Assembly (NCBI RefSeq): GCF_900129025.1
Contig: NZ_FQUM01000008.1
Location: 1-64,000 of the forward strand
Direction: 5' to 3'
Length of the DNA stretch: 64,000 bases
Origin: Mariniphaga anaerophila
Lineage (GTDB): Bacteria > Bacteroidota > Bacteroidia > Bacteroidales > Prolixibacteraceae
Shown: positions 54,042 to 63,196 of the stretch, one piece after another
How positions within the stretch are numbered: position 1 is the first letter of the stretch
Layout: each line of letters begins with the position of its first letter
The notes under the pieces: model-generated
The model's input: only the letters and a program-made list of their open reading frames with translations
Databases searched by the model: none
What the model was told of the DNA's origin: nothing
Translations under genes and position numbers: made by a program

Positions 54042-55923
54042 GCACGAATGTGGCATTGCATTAATTCGCTTACTTAAGCCCTTATCGTATTATAAAGAAA
54101 AATACGGCACGTGGAGATACGGCCTGAACAAGTTATATCTGCTTATGGAGAAGCAGCACAACCGTGGCCAGGATGGCGCCGGAATGGTTTGTGTAAAAGA
54201 TCATCTTTCTCCGGGCAGTACATATATTAACAGGTACAGGTCAATTGCACAGAATCCTATTCTCGATGTGTTTGATAAAGTAAACAAGCCGCTGAAAAAG
54301 GGAATGCGCAAAGGTATTGATGTTGAAAACTGCGACTGGGCGTATCAACACTACCCATTTGCAGGCGAGCTCTACCTGGGACATCTCCGCTACGGTACTT
54401 TCGGTAAAAACAGCATCGATTTTGTGCACCCCGTAATGAGGCAAAACAATTGGAAATCGAGAAACCTGGTGCTTGCCGGAAACTTTAATCTTACCAATAC
54501 CGACGAACTTTTTGAGGTGTTGATAGAATTGGGGCAACATCCGAAAGCATATACCGACACGGTAACTGCTCTCGAAAAAGTAGGTCATTTTCTCGATGAA
54601 GAAAACCAATTGCTTTTCCGTAAGTATAAAAATGAAGGCTACAAAAACAGTGAAATTTCTCCACTGATTGAGGAAAATCTGGATATTCAGAATATTCTGG
54701 AAAGAGCCACCAAAGATTGGGACGGCGGTTATGCTATGGCAGGTTTGCTGGGGCACGGCGATGCTTTTGTGGTGCGCGACCCCTGGGGAATCCGGCCCGC
54801 GCATTATTATTACGACGACGAGATTGTGGTGGTGGCTTCCGAGCGACCGGTAATTCAGACTGTGATGAACGTTGGCTGGGACCAGGTTCACGAAATTGAA
54901 CCGGGAGAAGCGCTTATTGTCAAAAAGAAAGGAAATGTAAGCCGGCAAATGATTCGGGTGCCACATAAAAGGAGCTCCTGTTCCTTCGAACGTATTTATT
55001 TTTCGCGTGGCAGCGACCGGAGTATTTACAAGGAACGAAAAGAGCTGGGACGCTTGCTGAGTCCGGCAATTTTAAAATCGATTGATTACGATTTCAAAAA
55101 TTCTGTTTTTTCGTATATCCCTAATACGTCGGAAACCGCATTTTACGGAATGATTGAAGGAATCCGCGAGTACCTTACCGATTGGAAGATTGAACGTCTG
55201 AAAGAAGGTAACGGCAGCATGACTGACGATGACATTAAACAGATAATTTCGTTGGAGCCGCGGGTGGAAAAAATTGCCATAAAAGATGTCAAACTGCGAA
55301 CGTTTATTGCCGACGATGCCAGTCGCGATGATCTGGTTGCACACGTTTATGACGTTACTTACGGCGTAATAAAAAACGGAACGGATACTTTGGTCATTAT
55401 TGACGACTCGATTGTGCGCGGAACCACATTAAAAAATAGTATTCTGAAAATTCTGGACAGGTTGCATCCCAAAAAGATAGTGGTTGTTTCATCAGCTCCG
55501 CAAATTCGGTATCCCGATTGCTACGGGATAGACATGGCCCGCCTCGATAAATTTATTGCTTTCAATGCCGTTATCGAACTGCTGAAAGATCACGGAAAAG
55601 AAGGAGTCATTGATGAGATTTATAAGAAGTGTAAAGAGCAGGAGAATCTTCCCAAAGAGGAAATGGTGAACTATGTTCGCGATATTTACAGATTATTTAC
55701 GCTGGAGCAGATTTCTGAAAAGATTGCGGAAATTTTAAAACCCGACGATTGCGAGGCAGAAGTGGAAATTGTTTACCAGTCTGTTGAGAATTTGCACAAA
55801 GCCTGTCCGAACGACACCGGAGACTGGTATTTTACCGGAAATTACCCGACACCAGGAGGAAACAGAGTTGTAAATTCTTCTTTTATTAATTACGTCGAAG
55901 GCAAGAATGAACGCGCCTATTGA
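54025..55923 (+). CDS. Amidophosphoribosyltransferase family protein (long Bacteroidota form)
   Basis: 632 residues, longer than the roughly 500 of typical PurF. A class II glutaminase domain is at the N-terminus: the nucleophilic Cys in HECGIA (residue 9, exposed after propeptide removal) and ARGQDG-like HNRGQDGAGMV. The phosphoribosyltransferase domain carries the PRPP motif VIIDDSIVRGTTL. The extra length is spread through the glutaminase half and the end (NPDDCEAEVEIVYQ-like region and TGDWYFTGNYPTPGG). It should make phosphoribosylamine for purine synthesis, but this long type occurs beside a shorter PurF in many Bacteroidota, so it could be a paralogue with another role. Confidence 0.88.
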   Translation: MSDQIKHECGIALIRLLKPLSYYKEKYGTWRYGLNKLYLLMEKQHNRGQDGAGMVCVKDHLSPGSTYINRYRSIAQNPILDVFDKVNKPLKKGMRKGIDVENCDWAYQHYPFAGELYLGHLRYGTFGKNSIDFVHPVMRQNNWKSRNLVLAGNFNLTNTDELFEVLIELGQHPKAYTDTVTALEKVGHFLDEENQLLFRKYKNEGYKNSEISPLIEENLDIQNILERATKDWDGGYAMAGLLGHGDAFVVRDPWGIRPAHYYYDDEIVVVASERPVIQTVMNVGWDQVHEIEPGEALIVKKKGNVSRQMIRVPHKRSSCSFERIYFSRGSDRSIYKERKELGRLLSPAILKSIDYDFKNSVFSYIPNTSETAFYGMIEGIREYLTDWKIERLKEGNGSMTDDDIKQIISLEPRVEKIAIKDVKLRTFIADDASRDDLVAHVYDVTYGVIKNGTDTLVIIDDSIVRGTTLKNSILKILDRLHPKKIVVVSSAPQIRYPDCYGIDMARLDKFIAFNAVIELLKDHGKEGVIDEIYKKCKEQENLPKEEMVNYVRDIYRLFTLEQISEKIAEILKPDDCEAEVEIVYQSVENLHKACPNDTGDWYFTGNYPTPGGNRVVNSSFINYVEGKNERAY

Positions 55924-56230
55924 TTTTTGTTAATGAAATTTAAAACATTTTCGGGCATAACGTGTTTTAGTTATTGCCTCTGAAAATGGAAGAAACAATT
56001 TGTCATGGCGTATTATTAATCTTTCCCTCGGGAAAAAATTATCTTCCTCTTTTCAGGGGTTTTTTCTTTTTACAGCTTTTAACCAGTGTCAATCTCAGGC
56101 TGTTGTCCCTTTTTTGTCATATGCTTATAAATTTGCTTTTTCAATGCAATCCTGAAAAGGCTTTTTTGTTGATTATTAAAATTTTACAACCTCAGTAAAC
56201 TTTGTACCTTTGCCGGTTAAAAACCGAAAA
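55924..56230. other. Intergenic region with a weak terminator and a promoter
   Basis: No gene is supported. A weak hairpin CCTC-TTTTCA-GGGG followed by TTTTTTCTTTTT (56046-56071) may end the purF transcript, and TTTT-19 bp-TACCTTTG (56182-56212) is a likely promoter for the FemAB-like gene. Confidence 0.4.
56182..56212 (+). promoter_or_regulatory. Promoter of the FemAB-like gene
   Basis: TTTT (56182-56185, one mismatch), a 19-bp spacer and TACCTTTG (56205-56212, exact) fit the Bacteroidota consensus. It puts transcription start about 12 bp before the ATG at 56231 and excludes the TTG at 56210. Confidence 0.45.
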
Positions 56231-57346
56231 ATGCATTGTAAAATAGAAGGAAAAGACTTGCATGATATTGTAACAACCAATATTGTGCAACAGTCTTCGT
56301 TTTGGGGAAAAATTAAAAACAGGCAGGGATTTGACCCTGTTGCCTTTGAATATCATATTTCAGACGATTTGCTATTTCCGGCTTCAACAGGCCGTAAAAC
56401 GATTCAGGATGATTTGCTTGTGCTTCTTCGTTATGTCGACAGAGAGCATTGTATTGCCTATATACCATACGGACCGGAAGAGGAGCCGGTGGGCGAAAAC
56501 CAGGGTGTTTTTATGGAAGAGCTTTCTGAAGTTCTGCGTTCGTGCCTTCCCAAAAATTGTATTTTAATCCGGTACGATTTGCCCTGGGAGAACCAATGGG
56601 CGCGCGAAGAAGATTTTTTCGATAATCAGGGGAACTGGATGGGGCCCCCTTCTCACCAGAACCAGGAGTTCCGCGTGAATTTTAATACTCACAACTGGAA
56701 TCTCATGAAAAGTCCCAGCGATAATCTGCCCTCCAACACCATCTTTTTAGACCTCGCTCAAGGAGAGGACGCATTGCTGAAGAAAATGAAACCGAAAACC
56801 CGCTACAATATCAGGCTGTCATTAAAAAAGGGAGTGCGCGTGGAAAGTTACGGGTTAGGTATGATTGATACGTGGTATGATCTCTACAAAGAGACTTCTG
56901 CCCGGAATAGTTTTACGCTTCATAAAAAAGAAAATTTTCGCACTTTTCTTGAAATGCAGAACAGCGGAGACGTAGATACCCGATTGCTGGTTGCTGATTA
57001 CGACGGGGAGTACCTTGCTGCCATGTTTCTGGTGCTTTCACAAAAGAGGGGAACATATATGTATGGAGCTTCGTCTGGAAATAAGCGAAATCTGATGGCT
57101 ACCTACGCGGTTCAGTGGAAGGGCATTCAGCTGGCAAAACAGGCCGGTTGTGACGAATACGACATGTTTGGTGCAGCCCCCAACCCTAACTCATCTCATC
57201 CTATGCACGGGCTGTATAGGTTCAAAAGTGGTTTTGGCGGTGAAATGATTCACCGGATGGGATGCTGGGATTATCCGCTGGACAAAGAACAGTACAGAAT
57301 TTTTAGAATGCAGGAATTAAACGGCCCGGGGTACCACGTAAATTAG
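56231..57346 (+). CDS. FemAB/BacA-like peptidyl- or lipid-directed aminoacyltransferase
   Basis: 371 residues with two tandem GNAT-like folds, as in FemX and FemA proteins. Segments include KMKPKTRYNIRLSLKKGV (shared tRNA-dependent transferase region), MFLVLSQKRGTYMYGASSGN, LMATYAVQWKGIQLAKQAGC (quoted in part), DMFGAAPNPN and HGLYRFKSGFGGE, the C-terminal Fem signature. Such enzymes attach amino acids from aminoacyl-tRNA to lipid II side chains or to other amine acceptors. In Bacteroidota the acceptor is uncertain. The 3' end overlaps the convergent pssA gene by 4 bp. Confidence 0.85.
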   Translation: MHCKIEGKDLHDIVTTNIVQQSSFWGKIKNRQGFDPVAFEYHISDDLLFPASTGRKTIQDDLLVLLRYVDREHCIAYIPYGPEEEPVGENQGVFMEELSEVLRSCLPKNCILIRYDLPWENQWAREEDFFDNQGNWMGPPSHQNQEFRVNFNTHNWNLMKSPSDNLPSNTIFLDLAQGEDALLKKMKPKTRYNIRLSLKKGVRVESYGLGMIDTWYDLYKETSARNSFTLHKKENFRTFLEMQNSGDVDTRLLVADYDGEYLAAMFLVLSQKRGTYMYGASSGNKRNLMATYAVQWKGIQLAKQAGCDEYDMFGAAPNPNSSHPMHGLYRFKSGFGGEMIHRMGCWDYPLDKEQYRIFRMQELNGPGYHVN

Positions 57347-58089
57347 TACTTGATTCCGGCCAGGTAAAAACCAATATTCAGAAGAATATAAGTTAAGATC
57401 GAAATTGCCAGTCCGTAAACATTTAGCGTAACAAGCAAAATAAGGGTGATAAAAAGAAAAACATAGCGGTACCAGTTTTCTTTAATATTCAGGTTTTTTG
57501 CTTTTAACGAAAACATCGGCATTGTAATTACCATCATTCCTGAAAAAAAGAGCCCCAAAACGCACAATGTTCGGGTAGAAAAAATTGCCTGGAAGAGTTC
57601 CTGGTAACGAGGAACTTCAAGCATTAACCCAACCGATGCCCAGAAAATGCCATTGGCCGGAATTGGCAGCCCTCTGAAAAATGGTTCATCGGCCTGGCTC
57701 ACATTAAACCTTGCCAACCGAACAGCGCCCAAAACAGGCATTATTAATGCAGAAAAGAGGATTAACCATTGATCCCAGCTTGCTGTAATCTGGTAAATGG
57801 GTTGATTTTTTTCAAACATCGAAAACTCCAGCAATGTGAAAAGAATTGCTGCCGGAGCCAACCCGAAAGAGATCAGGTCTGACAACGAGTCAAGTTGTTT
57901 TCCGATTTCGGAATAAGCTTTTAACAGCCGGGCAGAGAACCCGTCTAAAAAGTCGAATACCGCGGCCAAGCATATAAATATCCCGGCCCATACCAAATGC
58001 CCGTCGAGTGCAAAAATAACGGCCATTGACCCTGATGCCAAGTTTAGAGAAGTTATAAAGTTGGGTATTTGTTTGACAATCCGATTCAT
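57343..58089 (-). CDS. pssA: CDP-diacylglycerol--serine O-phosphatidyltransferase
   Basis: Makes phosphatidylserine from CDP-diacylglycerol and serine at the inner membrane. 248 residues with about seven hydrophobic segments. The CDP-alcohol phosphatidyltransferase motif (DGxxAR-x8-G-x3-D-x3-D) appears as DGFSARLLKAYSEIGKQLDSLSD (quoted in part). The start overlaps the psd stop as ATGA. Last gene of the rsfS-ftsH-cdsA-psd-pssA operon, so the three phospholipid head-group enzymes lie together. Confidence 0.94.
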   Translation of the reverse strand: MNRIVKQIPNFITSLNLASGSMAVIFALDGHLVWAGIFICLAAVFDFLDGFSARLLKAYSEIGKQLDSLSDLISFGLAPAAILFTLLEFSMFEKNQPIYQITASWDQWLILFSALIMPVLGAVRLARFNVSQADEPFFRGLPIPANGIFWASVGLMLEVPRYQELFQAIFSTRTLCVLGLFFSGMMVITMPMFSLKAKNLNIKENWYRYVFLFITLILLVTLNVYGLAISILTYILLNIGFYLAGIKY

Positions 58090-58751
58090 TTGGAGTGGTT
58101 TAACAACGCAACAACTGTTTGTCCTCCAACCGTTTTTTGATGAAGTTTAACCTGCACTTCGGAATCCAGAGGCAGAAATAAATCAACCCGCGAACCAAAA
58201 CGGATAAAACCGTATTCATCGCCCTGTTCGATTTTGTGCCCCGGTTTTTTGTAAGTGACAATGCGTTGGGCAACTGTTCCTGCAATTTGGCGCGAGAGAA
58301 CTTCGGTGCCATCATCCATTTTAAAAACAGTAGAGCAACGTTCGTTTAATTCTGATGATTTTTTTACGAAGGCCGGATAATATGCACCCCGTTTATGGTG
58401 CTGATAAACCACCTCTCCGCCAATTGGCGCGCGGTTTTGATGCACGTTAAAAACTGACATAAAAATACTTACCTGCAACCGCTCGTCCTTGAAATATTCT
58501 TTTTCGTATACTTTTATTATTTCAACAATTTCGCCATCGGCGGCAGCCAGTACATGTTTTTTGTTCCGCACAATTTCGCGTTGCGGTACTCTGAAAAAGA
58601 AGACAACCAGCACTGCAAGCGACAGTGATGCGGCCATTAAAACGTAAAATATGAGGTAGTCGCGCAATGTGAAATAGATGATTGCGTCTATAACGGCCAA
58701 AACGAAAAAGGCCACCGGAATTATTTTTTTTCCTTCGTTGTGAATCTGCAT
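58086..58751 (-). CDS. psd: Phosphatidylserine decarboxylase (short form)
   Basis: Converts phosphatidylserine to phosphatidylethanolamine. 221 residues, the short type with two N-terminal hydrophobic segments (about 10-55). The proenzyme cleavage site is in FIRFGSRVDLFL, where the Gly-Ser bond is cleaved to form the pyruvoyl group on Ser. Other family sequences are SIFMSVFNVHQNRAP and YQHHKRGAYYPAF. It lies between cdsA and pssA with a 6-bp gap and an ATGA overlap, so the pathway steps are co-translated. Confidence 0.95.
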   Translation of the reverse strand: MQIHNEGKKIIPVAFFVLAVIDAIIYFTLRDYLIFYVLMAASLSLAVLVVFFFRVPQREIVRNKKHVLAAADGEIVEIIKVYEKEYFKDERLQVSIFMSVFNVHQNRAPIGGEVVYQHHKRGAYYPAFVKKSSELNERCSTVFKMDDGTEVLSRQIAGTVAQRIVTYKKPGHKIEQGDEYGFIRFGSRVDLFLPLDSEVQVKLHQKTVGGQTVVALLNHSK

Positions 58752-58757
58752 AACTAA

Positions 58758-59588
58758 CTATAATAAATTTCCCGACAAATTTAACCAAACATAAACAACT
58801 GGTATCACAAAAAGCAAACTATCGAATCGATCGAGCAGTCCTCCGTGTCCGGGCAGAATTGTTCCCGAGTCCTTTACTTTCAGTCGTCGTTTAATAATGG
58901 ATTCAAAAAGATCGCCTAAAGTGCCGGAAATGACTGAAAGCAGCGCAACCAAAATCCAGTTGAGCATAGAAAGCTGGCCAAAAATCAGCGCGTTGACAAC
59001 TCCCATTGCCAAAGCAAAAACTGCCCCGCCGATAAGACCTTCCCAGGATTTATTGGGCGAAATTGTTTTATGAATCTTATGTTTCCCGAATTTTGAGCCA
59101 AACAGGTAAGCCATCGAATCGTACATCCATACAATAAAAAATACTCCGATTAATATTTTGGCATTAAATTCCGGCGAGTAAGGATACCCCGGGTAAACCA
59201 TGAAATTTAACAGGCTAAAGGGAATTGCCACGTAAACAAAACCGGTGAGTGTTACCGCACTGTTCTGAAGTATTCCTCTGCGTTTACTAAATGCCTCAAA
59301 CAGGAAAATAACCATTAATGCCAGAATGAAAATCAGGTAAAATCTGGTAGGAATGATGTTATTTACCATTCCGAAGCTAATGAGGAACAGGAGCAGCCCC
59401 AGCGTGAGTCCTGTTGTTTTTCTGGGTGAATTACCTGCTGTTTCTACCAGCTTATAAAATTCAAACTGGGTAAGGTACAAAAATGCGCCAAACACCACCA
59501 CAAAAATCAACGGATGAATTGCCGCCCCGGCCAGCATTAAAAAAATGTATACAACCCCCGTTAACGATCGTTTTTCTATCTCTTTCAA
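58758..59588 (-). CDS. cdsA: Phosphatidate cytidylyltransferase
   Basis: Makes CDP-diacylglycerol from phosphatidate and CTP. 276 residues with eight hydrophobic segments. The C-terminal signature SxxKRxxxxKDxxxxxPGHGGxxDRxDxxxF appears as the KRRLKVKDSGTILPGHGGLL stretch followed by DRFDSLLF. The start overlaps the DUF2007 stop by 4 bp. It supplies the substrate for PssA two genes downstream. Confidence 0.95.
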   Translation of the reverse strand: MKEIEKRSLTGVVYIFLMLAGAAIHPLIFVVVFGAFLYLTQFEFYKLVETAGNSPRKTTGLTLGLLLFLISFGMVNNIIPTRFYLIFILALMVIFLFEAFSKRRGILQNSAVTLTGFVYVAIPFSLLNFMVYPGYPYSPEFNAKILIGVFFIVWMYDSMAYLFGSKFGKHKIHKTISPNKSWEGLIGGAVFALAMGVVNALIFGQLSMLNWILVALLSVISGTLGDLFESIIKRRLKVKDSGTILPGHGGLLDRFDSLLFVIPVVYVWLNLSGNLL

Positions 59589-59791
59589 TGCTTCAGTTCT
59601 TTTAATAAATCCAGCGCTTTTTGTTCGTCATGTTCTTCCACATAAATAACAAAATCGCCGAACATTTGGTACGCACTGTCGTGCTGGTTCATTACAACTG
59701 TTTTTAATCCCGCATTTTCAAGAATATCTTTGGCCATAGTGGCCTTGTATTCATGCGCAGTAAGAAATACTTCTTTCCAACCTTTTTCCAT
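59585..59791 (-). CDS. DUF2007-family small protein
   Basis: 68 residues and one small alpha/beta domain: VFLTAHEYKATMAKDILEN followed by the GL-x-x-VVMNQHDSAYQMFGDFVIYV segment (quoted in part). The family is called putative signal-transducing proteins on weak grounds and has no confirmed function; it resembles ferredoxin-like ligand-binding folds. It lies between ftsH (18 bp) and cdsA (4-bp overlap), so it is translationally coupled to phospholipid synthesis. Confidence 0.85.
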   Translation of the reverse strand: MEKGWKEVFLTAHEYKATMAKDILENAGLKTVVMNQHDSAYQMFGDFVIYVEEHDEQKALDLLKELKH

Positions 59792-59809
59792 AGATGTATA
59801 TTTTTGAAA

Positions 59810-61891
59810 TTACACTGAAATAGCTTGGTTTTCTTTATTCTCTGTTGTGTTATTAACAGGCTCTGCTGCTTGTTCTTCTTTTTGTACAGGTTTTTCCTGA
59901 TCGTTTTCATTTTCGATCAGTTTCTGCTCCCAGTGGCGTTTCCCAAAAATGAGCTCCAGGTCTTCGCTGAAAATCACTTCTCTTTCTAACAGTTTTTCAG
60001 CCAGTTTTTTGTGGCCTTCGGCATTTTCTGTCAATACCTTTTTCGCACGCTGGTACTGGCTGTCAATTATCTTTTTAACCTCTTCGTCAATTAATTCAGC
60101 TGTTTTTTCGCTGTAAGGTTTTGTAAAAGAGTAATCCGACTGGCCAGATGAATCGTAGTAACTAACATTACCTACCTTTTCGCTCATTCCGAAATAACTT
60201 ACCATGGCATAAGCCTGTTTGGTAACTTTTTCCAAATCGTTTTGCGCGCCCGAAGAAACTCTTTTAAAGATTAGCTCTTCTGCTGCACGGCCTCCAAGAG
60301 CAGAACACATTTCGTCGAGCAGTTGCTCTTTTGTAGTAATGGAACGCTCTTCCGGCAGGTACCACGCAGCACCCAGTGCTTTTCCCCGGGGTACGATTGT
60401 TACTTTCACCAACGGATGCGCATACTCCAGCAGCCAGCTAATGGTGGCGTGTCCTGCTTCGTGATATGCAATGGTCTTTTTCTCTTCCTTTGAAATGATT
60501 TTATTCTTTTTTTCCAGTCCGCCGATAATCCGGTCAACTGCATCCAGAAAGTCCTGTTTGGTTACGGCATCGCGATTTCTGCGGGCTGCGATAAGAGCAG
60601 CTTCGTTACAAACATTGGCAATGTCGGCACCTGAAAATCCAGGGGTTTGTTTCGAAAGGAATTCAACTTTTACATCTTCTCCCAACTTCAGTGGGCGAAG
60701 GTGTACTTTGAAAATTTCACCACGTTCCTTCAGGTCAGGAAGTTCAACATGAATTTGCCTGTCGAATCGTCCGGCACGCATTAACGCACGGTCGAGTATG
60801 TCGGCACGGTTTGTAGCAGCCAGAATGATAACTCCACTATTAGTGTCAAATCCGTCCATTTCGGTAAGCAATTGGTTGAGTGTATTTTCACGCTCATCGT
60901 TTGAACCGAAGTTGGGGTTTTTTCCTCGGGCGCGGCCAATTGCATCAATTTCGTCAATAAAAATAATACAAGGCGCTTTTTCCTTGGCTTGTTTAAACAA
61001 ATCGCGAACCCGCGAGGCGCCTACTCCCACAAACATTTCAACAAAGTCGGAACCCGACATGGAGAAGAACGGCACACTGGCTTCCCCTGCAACAGCTCGT
61101 GCGAGCAGGGTTTTTCCGGTTCCGGGAGGGCCAACAAGTAGCGCTCCTTTTGGGATTTTTCCACCGAGTTTGGTGAATTTTGCCGGCTGTTTAAGAAATT
61201 CTACAATTTCTTCTACTTCCTGTTTCGCTTCTGCCAGACCGGCTACATCTTTAAAAGTAGTGGTTACCTTTTGGTCTTTATCGAATACTTTGGCTTGTGA
61301 TTTTCCAACATTAAATATTCCTCCTGCACCGCCACCTGCGCCACGGCTCATCCTTCTGAAAATCCAGAGCCACAGTAAAATAATGAGTACAAAAGGGCCA
61401 ATTGTCCAGATAAGCTCGCCAGCCCAGTTTCTCTCTTCTTTATATTCCGGCAGAATTTCTTCGGACGAACCTTCCTGTGCTTCTCTCAGGTTGCGTTCAA
61501 ATGTTTCAACCGAACCAATTGTAAAGGTGAAATGCGGGCCTGCGTCAGACGGCTTGGCGAAATGTTCTTCGAACTGTTGCTTGTATTTTTCAAGGCTGTT
61601 CTTTTTCAGGTATATGTTGGCATTTTTTTCGTTAACTACCACAATGCGTTCAATGTCATTGTTAGCCAACATGGTAGATTTAACTTCGCTCCAGTTGGTT
61701 TCAACGGGGCCACTGGTCGAACTGATGAAATACTGAACGCCAATAAAGACAAGAGCAATTAGTCCGTACACCCAATAAGCGTTGAATTTTGGACCTTTGG
61801 GATTTTTCTTGTCAGTTTTTTTACTTGCTCCCATGAATGGATTATTCGGCGGAGGCGGTGTCTCTTTTCTATTTTTGTCGATTTCTGCCAT
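59810..61891 (-). CDS. ftsH: ATP-dependent zinc metalloprotease FtsH
   Basis: A membrane-anchored AAA+ protease that degrades misfolded membrane proteins and regulators such as LpxC. 693 residues. A Pro/Lys-rich cytoplasmic start precedes TM1 (about 38-58); a periplasmic domain follows, then TM2 (about 160-180). The AAA+ domain has Walker A GPPGTGKT, Walker [10 protein letters not shown] and the second-region signature [13 protein letters not shown]. The protease has the zinc motif HEAGH. The acidic/Gln-rich tail is poorly conserved. It follows rsfS by 8 bp. Confidence 0.98.
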   Translation of the reverse strand: MAEIDKNRKETPPPPNNPFMGASKKTDKKNPKGPKFNAYWVYGLIALVFIGVQYFISSTSGPVETNWSEVKSTMLANNDIERIVVVNEKNANIYLKKNSLEKYKQQFEEHFAKPSDAGPHFTFTIGSVETFERNLREAQEGSSEEILPEYKEERNWAGELIWTIGPFVLIILLWLWIFRRMSRGAGGGAGGIFNVGKSQAKVFDKDQKVTTTFKDVAGLAEAKQEVEEIVEFLKQPAKFTKLGGKIPKGALLVGPPGTGKTLLARAVAGEASVPFFSMSGSDFVEMFVGVGASRVRDLFKQAKEKAPCIIFIDEIDAIGRARGKNPNFGSNDERENTLNQLLTEMDGFDTNSGVIILAATNRADILDRALMRAGRFDRQIHVELPDLKERGEIFKVHLRPLKLGEDVKVEFLSKQTPGFSGADIANVCNEAALIAARRNRDAVTKQDFLDAVDRIIGGLEKKNKIISKEEKKTIAYHEAGHATISWLLEYAHPLVKVTIVPRGKALGAAWYLPEERSITTKEQLLDEMCSALGGRAAEELIFKRVSSGAQNDLEKVTKQAYAMVSYFGMSEKVGNVSYYDSSGQSDYSFTKPYSEKTAELIDEEVKKIIDSQYQRAKKVLTENAEGHKKLAEKLLEREVIFSEDLELIFGKRHWEQKLIENENDQEKPVQKEEQAAEPVNNTTENKENQAISV

Positions 61892-61899
61892 AATTGTTA

Positions 61900-62271
61900 C
61901 TAATTTTCCGAATCTGCTTTAATTATTTTTGCATCTGCCCAAAGCCCCTCGAGGTTGTAAAAATTTCGTGTTTGCTCATGAAAAACATGTACTACAATTT
62001 CTCCGTAATCAAGTAAGATCCATGTGGAGTTTTTGTAACCTTCTGCATGCCAAGATTTTTCACCTGTTTCTTCTGCAACTGTTTCCTCTACCGATTGTGC
62101 AATGGCACTCACCTGTGTAGTGGATGTTCCGTGGCAAATAATAAAATAACCGCACTCTGTGTAATGAATTGTATTTAAGTCAATTATTGTTATGTCTTTT
62201 CCTTTTGTTTTATCTATTCCTTCAAGAATCGCGTCTTTCAGGTTTTTTGTAATTTCTTCGTGTTTGTCCAT
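61900..62271 (-). CDS. rsfS: Ribosomal silencing factor RsfS
   Basis: Binds ribosomal protein uL14 and blocks subunit joining under nutrient limitation. 123 residues, normal length. Signatures are KGKDITIIDLNTI, YFIICHGTSTTQV, KSWHAEGYKNSTWILLDYGE and VVHVFHEQTRNFYNLEGLW (quoted in part). First gene of the operon, which continues with ftsH, DUF2007, cdsA, psd and pssA. A -7 element lies about 20 bp upstream. Confidence 0.95.
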   Translation of the reverse strand: MDKHEEITKNLKDAILEGIDKTKGKDITIIDLNTIHYTECGYFIICHGTSTTQVSAIAQSVEETVAEETGEKSWHAEGYKNSTWILLDYGEIVVHVFHEQTRNFYNLEGLWADAKIIKADSEN

Positions 62272-62289
62272 AAATAATTTTTAACCCTA

Positions 62290-62297
62290 CAAAGATA
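62290..62297 (-). promoter_or_regulatory. -7 element of the rsfS-ftsH-phospholipid operon
   Basis: TATCTTTG on the minus strand matches TAnnTTTG exactly, 19 bp before the rsfS ATG at 62271. No -33 TTTG at the usual distance. Confidence 0.4.
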
Positions 62298-62427
62298 TAT
62301 TTTTTGCCTTACTTCTTTTTTTTATTTCCCAATTAGCCTTTTGTTTTTGCTGAATGCGATAAAAAAATCGTCAACTTTGTGTTTTTATAAACCAAAAAAT
62401 TGGTACAAAGTTTCAAATTCAGAAAAA

Positions 62428-63171
62428 ATGCAGGCAGAAAACCAAAATTTTGTGGTATTAAGCGAAACCGATTCAACCAACAACTATGCCAACAGCCTTA
62501 TTACGGCGGGTAAGGCAGTAGAGGGTGCTGTCGTTTTGTCACAATACCAAACGCGGGGCAGAGGCCAGCGGGGTAATTACTGGGAAAGCGACCGGGGAAT
62601 GAACATGTTGTCGAGTATTATTTTGTTCCCGAAATTTCTCCCTCCGTGCAAGCAATTCTACCTTTCGAAAATTGTCAGCCTGGCGTTATTCAACTGGTTA
62701 GATCCAAAGGTGTCAGGGGTTTCGGTTAAATGGCCAAACGATATCTATGTGGGAAAGCGGAAAATTGCAGGCATTCTGATTGAGACGACTATTCAGGGTA
62801 ATTTTTTCCATTCGGCGGTTGCCGGAATCGGTTTGAATTTAAACCAGACCGTTTTTTCAAAGGAACTGCCAAATCCTGTGTCGTTGAAAGAACTGACAGG
62901 GCTTGATTACAATCCGGAAACGGCAGTTGTTGAAATTCGGAACATTTTAATGGGGTGGTATGAAAAATTGCAGGCAGGATTGGTTTCAGAAATAGACGCT
63001 CAATATCTGCAGCATTTGTTCCGCAGGAACGAATGGTCGCAGTATGCAAAAGACGGAAAGCTTTTGGAAGCGCGTATTGCCGGAATCGGGGAATTCGGAC
63101 AGCTGATACTGAAAGACCGTTCAGAAAATTATTCGGAGCACCTGTTTAAGGAGATTGAGTTTGTGCTCTGA
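62428..63171 (+). CDS. birA: Biotin--[acetyl-CoA-carboxylase] ligase
   Basis: Attaches biotin to the carboxyl carrier protein via biotinyl-AMP. 247 residues from the ATG at 62428, starting directly with the catalytic domain (VVLSETDSTNNYA), so it lacks the N-terminal DNA-binding domain and is not a repressor. The biotin/AMP loop is TRGRGQRGNYWES and a further motif is VSVKWPNDIYVGKRKIAGILI (quoted in part). A TTG-started extension to 62341 has no family similarity and is rejected. It converges with the SRPBCC gene at a hairpin (63178-63195). Confidence 0.95.
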   Translation: MQAENQNFVVLSETDSTNNYANSLITAGKAVEGAVVLSQYQTRGRGQRGNYWESDRGMNMLSSIILFPKFLPPCKQFYLSKIVSLALFNWLDPKVSGVSVKWPNDIYVGKRKIAGILIETTIQGNFFHSAVAGIGLNLNQTVFSKELPNPVSLKELTGLDYNPETAVVEIRNILMGWYEKLQAGLVSEIDAQYLQHLFRRNEWSQYAKDGKLLEARIAGIGEFGQLILKDRSENYSEHLFKEIEFVL

Positions 63172-63177
63172 CCCGGA

Positions 63178-63195
63178 AGGAGCTTTTTAGCTCCT
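63178..63195. terminator. Convergent terminator between birA and the SRPBCC gene
   Basis: AGGAGCT (63178-63184) and AGCTCCT (63189-63195) pair perfectly over 7 bp around TTTT. It lies in the 25-bp gap between two convergent genes, so it may serve both strands. The trailing sequence (GTTATTTG on the plus strand) is only weakly U-rich. Confidence 0.5.
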
Positions 63196-63196
63196 G

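Noticed and set aside
55974-56198. 74-codon TTG-started ORF with hydrophobic residues in the gap after the PurF-like gene
   Set aside because: Starts with TTG, covers the weak terminator and runs into the promoter of the FemAB-like gene; the composition is that of translated T-rich DNA.
60798-61736. 312-codon plus-strand ORF opposite ftsH
   Set aside because: A long shadow on the reverse of a strongly conserved gene; Ser-rich translation and no upstream promoter.
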